Shown here piece after piece: positions 56,247 to 64,000 of a DNA stretch of 64,000 bases. Source of the stretch: Gnetum montanum (lineage: Eukaryota > Streptophyta > Gnetopsida > Gnetales > Gnetaceae). A program made the position numbers and the translations under genes. The stretch's first letter is position 1, and every line of letters starts with the position of its first letter. Location of the stretch: the NCBI GenBank assembly GCA_015680685.1, contig MNCI01008302.1, positions 331,931-395,930 of the forward strand, given 5' to 3'. The notes under the pieces were generated by a model. The model was not told where the DNA came from. It saw only the letters and a program-made list of their open reading frames with translations, and made no database searches.

Positions 56247-58900
56247 ATGGCATCTAACCAAGATGTCATGAAGGTCTACGACCCCAGAGATCCTATCATG
56301 GCTAAATGTAGACAATCACTTAGGCTAAGAGGGAAAAGCCTAGATTTGCAATCATTGATGAAAATTATTATAATTTCATCTATGCCAAGATCCAAGTAGG
56401 TTACTCATTCTGTGAGTGGAGGCAGAGTCCAAATGCGAATACAAACTTATTCACCGCAAGACAAAGGAATACATTCCTTTCCCGTATGATAAAATACCAC
56501 TGTCCAATGCTCACACATACATTCTATCTCATCTAATTAATATGGATGATAAGGATGAGGAGTCAAGCTTTGAGGGTTAGTGTGAGAAATAAGATGAGTT
56601 CAAGGTAGAGCTAGAACTAGAAAAGTTCTTAGGAAACCTATTCTAACATTTGGCTCCCCAAGTCAATGTGCCCACCTTGGTCTCTCCTACCTCCTCCATG
56701 GGGCAAATCCATCAATATTCATCATCTATCTATCCAACCATGTTTGGGCTAGCACTCATTATAGTGGCGCATCAAGTGCAATCAGTGTCCCAAACCATAT
56801 CCCTTTTCTCGTTCATGCCTTTTGCCATGCAACCTCGATCAACTCAGCCATCACCGATGGTCCTCACCACCAGTCATCCCTTCTCCATGATAATGGATCC
56901 CATGATGGAATCCCAAGTAACACAAGGAACACATACATCTTTTGTACACTTTTTTCATCAAGTACTTGCTCCAACCTCCTTCTCAATTTTTGGCCTCCTA
57001 AAACTGTGACGATACAATCTCTCCCTTATGTGCCACAATCTGTTGTGAGGCCACAAGCCTCCCAACTCATACCACAATCATTTTTGAAAATACCACAACC
57101 TGTTGGGATGCCTCAAGGCCTAGATCAAGTATTCCAAATGATTTAGGATCTTACAAAAGAGTTATAGAAGCTTAAGGTAATCACAACCCAAATGATGAAG
57201 ATAATGGACTTTTATGAGGACAATCTAATCAGTCCTATAATCCTATAGATAACTCTTCCATCGGGCATCCCCATACTTCAATTCACCAAGTGCAATGATA
57301 AGGATGACCCTAATGCACACCTTATCATATTCCATTTCAAGTGTTTATTGTTGTAAGCCTAGCTGCAAACTATAATATAAATATTACCTATGTTCCTAAT
57401 GAGGAAGGCTTTGGACTACTACCATGCATCACTAAGAGGATCTATATCCTCACTAGAGGACTTAATTTCACAATTCATTAACCATTTCAAGTATAACTTT
57501 AAACCTAATAAGACTCTTGACCAACTAATGAAAGTCAAGCAGGGACCCCTAGAGCCTGTGCAAAAATTTATATAACAATTGAATGCTCTTCTAAATGAGA
57601 TTCCTAAACCAATAGCTGAGACTCAGCTTCTCACCATATTCAAAGGAATGACTAATTATTTCATTAAGTCCAAACTCTACTACTTAAGACATACGGTCAC
57701 TTAGCCAAGCCTGCTCTCAAACCAAGAACATATAGGATGCTATTGAGGCTAGTCATGACCTTGCCTATGTGGTGTACAAGAATCAACATGCATGGAAGGA
57801 TAAGAAGAGGGGGAGACAAAATAATGTAGTTGTGGCCACAATGGCTAAAGAAAACAAAACATAGGGGCCTGAAATGAACCAACCCAAGGCCCCCACCACC
57901 AATAATCAACCATGAATGTCTAGTGCCTCTACATCAACCAATACAAGGACTAACTTTGAATGAAAATATCAATCTAAGTACACTAGGTTGCCACTAAAAC
58001 CATCTAAACTCCTTGATTAGTTTTTCAAGAGTGGAAGAATACAATATAAAAAATGACTGAGAATGCTCATAAGACACATGATAGATTACGCAAAATTGTC
58101 AAGAGCCACACTCTTCCAACCAAGGATGATCCATTGGTGCCTAATTACTTCAAGCTTGACCAATTCTATCACTATCATAAATTGCCAGGTCATGATACCA
58201 ATTTTTTCTTGGCCCTCAAGGATAACCTACACAAGATGATAGATATCAAGGAGTTAGTCCTTAATGCCTCTAATCTAGTTAGGCCTTAGAGCCAATACAT
58301 GCAAGCCTACAAGGACCCATTGAATGCCAGCATCAACCCATCCACTATAGTGGCATTCAATGTAAACCATGATTCTAGACTTGCATGGGAGCCATTTTTG
58401 ATTAATGTACCTCCTTGTAATGACAAGGATCCTTTAGCTTTGACTAGCTCAAGGTCCTCTTTTAGTGTAAGGATACCATAACCTATGCTTCCGAAGGAGC
58501 CTTTTGTGATTAGAGTGTTCCCTCCCATTGAAATCAAACCCATCATTACAATAGAACCATGACCTCCCGTAGTGGCCAACACAATGGCTTCTTTTCAACC
58601 AAACAACAATAACAAGAGATCCCCAAGTAAAAAATGTAAAAAGCTCACACCAAAGCCTAAGAACAAAGATAGCAAGTAGGCCAAGGCATGGAAGGAGGTG
58701 GGCCCACCGAAGCCCGCTCCCATCTCATCCATTACAATGAACTCTAATGCTTAGGCCACTTCAACTAGTCAACCATGAGAGAACCCCAAACCACAAGGAA
58801 AGGGGAAAGAGGCCAAAACACAACCACAGAAGCATGAAGTTCACATCCTCAGACACATGGAGGAGGTTAAGAGAAACAAGAACTACAAGTTAACAACCAA
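56247..58900 (+). pseudogene. gag of element H
   Basis: ATG at 56,247 (MASNQDVMKVYDPRDP); the block RQSLRLRGKS and, after a frameshift, NYYNFIYAKIQV match SLRIQNK and YNFLCVKLMV of F. Pro-rich piece 56,650-57,009. Capsid segments: LDYYHASLRGSISSLEDLIS, FINHFKYNFKPNKTLDQLMK, VKQGPLEPVQKFI (57,390-57,575). Nucleocapsid-like box FYHYHKLPGHDTNFFLALKD at about 58,165-58,225, with both Cys lost. Several frames are needed, so indels are more common than in F and G. Confidence 0.75.
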
Positions 58901-59831
58901 TGAAAAAGACCTTCTCAATGCCATGAAGTAGGTCAAACAATATTTAAAGTAAAAGAACATGTCCCTTAGCCTATATGACCTGGTAATGACCTCCATTGCT
59001 CATTGTGAAGCGCTAGTAAAAATGTTCGATTCTATTCATATTAATGAGGACATCCCTACCAATGAAGAGTCCATCCATGCAATGATGGTACCTCCTTCAC
59101 CAAGGGAAGAAATGAAGTTAGTAGCACTAGTATTTCATGATAGTGAGGTTAAAACCAATCCCCAAGTTGATGAAACAACCAAAGCTTCCCTATTCATAAT
59201 CATTAGAGTAGGATGGTACAAGGTGCATAAGGTGCATGCTGACGATGGAGTGGCAACTAATGTAAAACCTTATTCCATTGTAGAATGTTTAGCCACAACA
59301 AATCACATGCAATACACTTCAACTTCTACTCTTAAATCCTCCAATGGATCCTAGGTTGCCATAAAAGGCTTAATTTCTTTAGAGTCTGTGATAGGAAAAT
59401 AATTCCCCACAACGGCCAACTTGTTAGTGGTGGAAGAGACAACAAGATTTAATATTTTCTTGTTGAGGCCTTAACTAGATCAATTACCAATTGTTTTCTC
59501 ATCCATCCACCAAGAAATTCACTTGCCATATGAGGGAGGTAAAATATTCATCCATGGTGATAGTTTGATTCCTTTGGCAATCAAAAACATTGACATCAAA
59601 CAAGTAACCAAAGCGGAGTTTCAAGAAGAAGCTTCTACTATTAATTACAAATTTGAGAAGCCCAATAAAGCAGGAAAGGCCAGAACTGACAACGATGGAT
59701 CCATGAATGCACCATGAGAAGAGCTCCTCTTCAACATGGTTAGTGAAGGAAATGGGAAATACAAGATTGTGCAAAGTAGACCATATATATTTTCAAATCT
59801 TTCAAAGATTAGGAAACACTTGTATAATTGA
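58901..59831 (+). pseudogene. Protease region of element H
   Basis: LYDLVMTSIAHCEALVKMFD (58,970) matches the lead-in of G. Active-site place: VHADDGVATNVKPYSIVE at about 59,235-59,285 (DDGV for DDGA). LPYEGGKIFIHGDSLIPLAI from 59,523 matches the G segment LPYAGKEVVIHCDEITTQAI. The ILGRxWL box is not readable. Confidence 0.72.
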
Positions 59832-60549
59832 TGTATTCCCCCTCTAATTTGTTTTCCCTTGCACCTATAACCATGTAGCCTTCTTTTCCTATAGCCTTCT
59901 TAGTCTAGTTTAAATATTATTTGCATGCACTTTTTTGCTTTACTTTGTTTTACATTATTTAACTTTACTTCACACATAACCTAAGATTCATTTTCATTTA
60001 CAATTTTCCTTTCTTGCCTTTTATTTTAGAACATAAAACATGAAAAATATCATAAAAACTTTAAAACCTAAAAATTCATAAAAAATTTTTAAAAAATGTA
60101 GAAACGACAAACTTTTTTTTCAAAATTGTAGGGCCCACCATGGCCTAAAACTAGCAAAACATAGGGTCCACCATGGCCTAAAATTGGCAAAATGTAGGGC
60201 CTGTCATGGCCTAAAACTAGTAAAAAATCTTATAACCCATTTACAACATAGCTCATATCCTAGTTACATAGCCTTTTTACACATTTAAACAATGTAGCCC
60301 TATAACATGAATGAAAACATATATCATATAACATGAATAAAACCTTAAGCATCAAAACATATAAATAAAATTAAAATTTTAAAAATAATCATAGTCTAAA
60401 TGTTTGTCACATAGTGTGAGAAAGGTTTAAACAAGACATAAGATAATAAATTGTCTCTCAAACATCCATGGCTAACTCTAACCACAACATCATAACAACA
60501 TGAACACCAACTGCAAATGAAATAACTAAAAACATAGTCAACCGATGAT
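59832..60549. other. Spacer between H protease and antisense gene
   Basis: No gene. Contains the inverted TTTTAGGCC array listed separately, and AT-rich sequence. Confidence 0.6.
60131..60230 (-). repeat. 33-base tandem TTTTAGGCC motif array in H
   Basis: Three units at 60,131, 60,164 and 60,197, each with CATGGCCTAAAAYTRG on the plus strand. The minus strand gives CTAGTTTTAGGCCAT, the motif at 43,675 and 43,751 in G. Position and orientation relative to the antisense gene are the same as in F and G. Confidence 0.85.
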
Positions 60550-63500
60550 GCTAAGGTGTCACTAGAGGAGGCTAAGGAGCATCTCCACTGTCATCACCAC
60601 TAGGCCCACCAATGTCACTTAGTACCTATATCACAATATCATAAGTGTAAGTGGTAATCAACACAATATAAAAAAATTTATAAATTAAGTCAAATTAAAA
60701 CATGCTAAAATGAAAATAATGAGCAAACCTAGGAGGGATCTGTAGCAACATCTTCTAGGGGAAGGCTTCGAAGATGAACTTCCAAATGATGGAGGATTTG
60801 GTCCTCAGTCATGTGGGCCTAGTCCACATCCCTGAGATTAACACCCATTAGGATGTTGCTCTTATTGATCTCGATCCATGAAGGTGGCTTCCACGAAAAT
60901 GTAGCAATAGTCACCTCCTTAGAAGTAGTAGTGACCTAAGGATATGGGGAATCAACCAATATTATAGAACCTTCAAAAAATTTGAACACACTCTCTACTT
61001 GAATCCCCTTCATGAACAACTCTAACTTGCATCATTCAATGGACTCCTCTTTCAACTAGTTAAGATAGGCTTCACATTTATCCTTATACCTTTTTTGTGG
61101 TCTTTTTGTGCATGACCCCACTCTAGGACCCAGGCAAAGTAGTCTCACCACTCCTTGGCGTTACGCGCTAGAATGTCCATCTATAATTTCTGCTCAATAA
61201 CCTCTCTAGCAAGAGAAACCTTGCTATGAATGGCATTCTAGTACCTTATCCATTCAATCTCTTTAGTTTTCAAGGAACTTCTAATGGTCACATGAACCTC
61301 CACAAATTCCTTGTGTTCTTTGAGATCTCTATTTTCCTTAATCAACTTCTTGTTTTTTCTTTCCAATGCTACAACTTGTTCCCATAGGAACTCATTGGAA
61401 CATTGGGTATCCCACAAATTTTTAGTGCATAAAAATGCACATTTAGTGGTACTTTTAGACAACTTTCGCAGAACAATCTCTACATCTAATGATAGGCTAG
61501 GCAAGGCATCAATCTCAATAGGGCAGTTAGGATCCTATCTAATATTAGGCACTTAAAAAAACACAACAAGACATATGCATAAACAATAAATGACCAAATG
61601 ACCAAGAAATAATGAAAAAAAAAAGATAAGTAAAATAATGCAACTACAAATATCATAAAAAACTAAAAAAACACAAGATAAGCTACATTCTTACCAACAT
61701 CTATTGTAACCAATCAATCATATCCTCAGTCGTCCCACACATGATTTCCCTCTTATCAAGAGTGTCCACCCATGGCTTCATGCAGAATGTGGAGGTTGAA
61801 GTAGTGGGTTGGGGCTTAGCAGCTACGACAAGCATAACAATCAACCAAGAATTAATACCAAGTGAAAACATAAAAAAAAACAAAGCTTAAACATATGAAA
61901 CAAAATGAACATATACCTATAGCATGATTTGAAATGATAGTAAGGGGTTCACCTAGCTATGAGGGTCAAATATAGCATCAAAATTAGCCAATGTGAAATT
62001 GGATAATCCCTCATTCTCATGCAGTTATAGAAGCTCCTCCTTTAGGTACTTTTGTTTTGCCTCTACTGCTGCTACCTTGGCCACTAGTTCCTATTGCTTA
62101 CCTACAAGACTAACAAAAAAAATGTAGAATAACTTAGCACATTTTTCCTAAAACAAAATAACAACATAATCTAAAAGCATAAAAAAACGTAAACCATAAA
62201 ACAAACTAAAACATACCTATAACCACATTACATGCCTAGCTGAGTCTAATAACAAATCTCCTCTTGGAGGGTTGCTCAATCACTAGGGCTACTTCCTCAA
62301 CCATGGGTCTCTTCAATTTGGCTCAAGTTGCACCTTTAGCTTTAGCATGCAATGTCTTGGCCTTTTCAATGTTCCCATGCTCAACCCCTATGCTATCAGG
62401 GGAAGCACAATGCCTACCACTAAGCCCCTTAGTGGTAACAAACAGTGACTCCCCGACATCCTTTGGTTGGTTCTGAGCCTGCATGGTGGGAAAAAACATG
62501 TTTCACCCAAGGCTTGAAGACTTGGGATGAATCTTGGCTTATCCATTGTCCATCCTTCCTCACTGCTAGGAACTCTGTGAACCTCCTTAGATATGCCATG
62601 GAAAATGCATAATGCATGTGGCATTTCATTGTAAGCTTTTCCTAGAGTTTAAGAATCTCCCCACATAGCCCAAAAGCCAACTAAGCAACCTAGTAAAAGT
62701 GAGCATCATGTAAAAGAACCTTCTTCATGGTCCATGCCTACTCAATGCTCATGATCTTGTCCTGTGATAACAACTTAGGGAACGCCCAGGAGCAAAATAA
62801 GGGATATGCCTATCTAGCCTTTGCAACCTTGAACTAGTTAAGAGAGAATTCCATGGGATCACAACTAGTGTCTAACCACTCTTCCACTTCCTCCTAGTGG
62901 TTCACCTCTTTACCTGCTTTGGTGAAAATATTTAGGCCCTCATGAGGAACACCAAAGAGATCGCTAAAGGTGGACTCATTGATGGCTAGGATGACAAGCA
63001 TACCATGAACCTAGATGATGAACTTCTTCACTTCTTTATTAAAGGAGTCAATGATGTTCACCATATTAGGGGTATGAATGGTTGGGCTAAGGGCCATGAA
63101 AAGATCAAGCAAACTTGTATTAGTGAATTTTGCTTGGACATTTCTAGGCATCCTACTAATCAACCACTATTGCACTGAATCAACATCACCATATTTGAGA
63201 ATGAGACTCTCCTCAAAGCACCCTAAAATGACCAACATTATTGTAGAAGAGGAGGTAGCCCCTACAATACAACAAGAGGCCAATTAGCTTAGGCATAGGC
63301 ATGTTACATAAAACCAAAACATAAGTGTAACCAAACAAAACCAAATCTATAACCATATCAACAAAACCATTTAAACACTTAGGTCCTAGAAAAATTCTAA
63401 TTATGTAACCATGAAAATGTGGGCATAGTATCAAAATAAAATGTAACAAAAGACCAAAAAAAATTCTTACATATCATGCCAAATGAAGGAAATGTGGGGA

Positions 63501-63582
63501 CACTAAGGGGAATACACATATCTATACTGAAATCAAGGATTTCCCACCAACTATGGGTTGTCCCATTTGTTAATGTTGGCAC
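60550..63582 (-). pseudogene. Antisense multi-exon gene of element H
   Basis: Minus strand, opposite to gag. WWEILDFSIDMCIPLS with PTFPSFG (63,545-63,475) then GTAAG, place of the F EWTLDH..PLFPFPF exon. SLILKYGDVDSVQ and TSLLDLFMALSPTIHTPNMV (63,190-63,060). VHGMLVILAINESTFSDLFG and VPHEGLNI (63,015-62,935), matching VRGVQVVIEINDQLFTGLFD and VPADGVSI of G. HMHYAFSMAYLRRFTEFLAV (62,620). CAFLCTKNLWDTQCSNEFLW and the helix VVALERKNKKLIKENRDLKE (61,504-61,238). FSWKPPSWIEINKSN and MTEDQILHHLEVHLRSLPLE (60,900-60,740). Stops and frame changes throughout. Proves that the gene is a stable part of the element family, not a chance insertion. Confidence 0.68.
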
Positions 63583-64000
63583 ATTTGGCCATTTTATGGA
63601 ACAGTAAGACTCATGGGTTTGATTTTGTAAATTTTCAATAACTTACAAGAATTATCAAAGTTATATATTCAAAGGTTGTTGGCATGTTAAGGTTCAATTG
63701 CCCGATTGTTAGGACTTTGTGGAGTAAATTAAAGGATGAATGGGACGATAGGATTGATATTGATATGGAGTAATTTTGAGGCAAAAAAAAATGGCGTTGG
63801 GATATTTCGAAGACATTGTCAAACATCCGTTACCATTCCAGAAAATGTTCTAAAGATGCAAATATTTTAGTTTTACGTTTTTGGAGGCTCGCGATTTTGC
63901 AAATGCCAAACCCTCACTCACGCAGTACAGCAAACCGAACCATGAAATTCCTGGGCATGGATCTGTGGAAGGCCTACACAACAGCTAAATAATACCTGCA
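63583..64000. other. Window end, unassigned
   Basis: No supported feature. The last 80 bases have higher GC and a short frame from an ATG at about 63,941 (MKFLGMDLWKAYTTAK); too short to judge. Confidence 0.25.

Larger units (their letters stand above)
53729..64000 (+). mobile_element. Element H (plus strand): third copy of the F/G family, with flank of L
   Basis: gag-protease runs on the plus strand (56,247-59,831) and an opposite-strand gene follows (63,582-60,550), the same layout as F and G turned round. Its primer-site block lies at 55,237-55,256. The LTR must lie between about 53,900 and 55,229 but its start is not defined; the first part of this interval may be internal sequence of L. 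RT would be expected near or beyond the window end. More diverged than F and G. Confidence 0.65.

Noticed and set aside
1-64000. tRNA, rRNA or CRISPR-like features
   Set aside because: No cloverleaf or rRNA-like sequence noticed; direct repeats here are LTRs, tandem arrays or microsatellites. The tRNA-like strings are primer sites.

Overview
The window is repeat-dominated nuclear plant DNA: about 90% decayed retrotransposons, no intact host gene, and no bacterial-type operons. The very long, nested Ty3/gypsy elements, the Penelope-like (RT plus GIY-YIG) relic and the rare host gene fragments fit a gymnosperm, most likely a conifer. That assignment is inference. Reading was by eye only; no searches were run.

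Layout. 1-12,830: an LTR element on the minus strand (A), cut inside its gag gene by a second one (B, 4,425-11,365) that keeps both LTRs, a 5-bp target duplication, an Asp-tRNA-type primer site and a polypurine tract. Both carry gag (B also protease) but no reverse transcriptase. 12,960-14,310: Penelope-like relic. 15,650-19,300: minus-strand remains of a cytochrome P450 and of an oxysterol-binding-protein-related protein (ORP), the latter in permuted order, between copies of a dispersed repeat (K). 19,300-30,469: element F. 30,470-32,066: gag of a plus-strand element D. 32,067-34,689: 3' end of an A-type element (C). 34,690-50,111: element G, with gag, protease, RT and integrase on the minus strand. 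50,550-52,190: minus-strand K copy. 52,690-53,728: old A-type LTR. About 54,000 to 63,600: element H, with gag-protease on the plus strand.

Main observation. F, G and H belong to one Tat/Ogre-like Ty3/gypsy family. Each carries a multi-exon gene in the opposite orientation directly after protease; in G, where RT and integrase survive, this gene lies between protease and RT. The three copies share the same blocks: a VRG/LFGVP-like core, an LxxLW coiled-coil block, a C-terminal block and GT-AG-like intron borders. F and G also show a TATA-like box upstream and AATAAA downstream. A short motif (TTTAAGGTC / TTTTAGGCC) lies on both sides of the antisense gene in F and G, on its 3' side in H, and forms a 30-bp tandem array in the 3' UTR of G.

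The gag-pro regions of A, B, F and G hold one reading frame broken by stops but few frameshifts, so decay is largely by point substitution. All coding regions here look non-functional as they stand.
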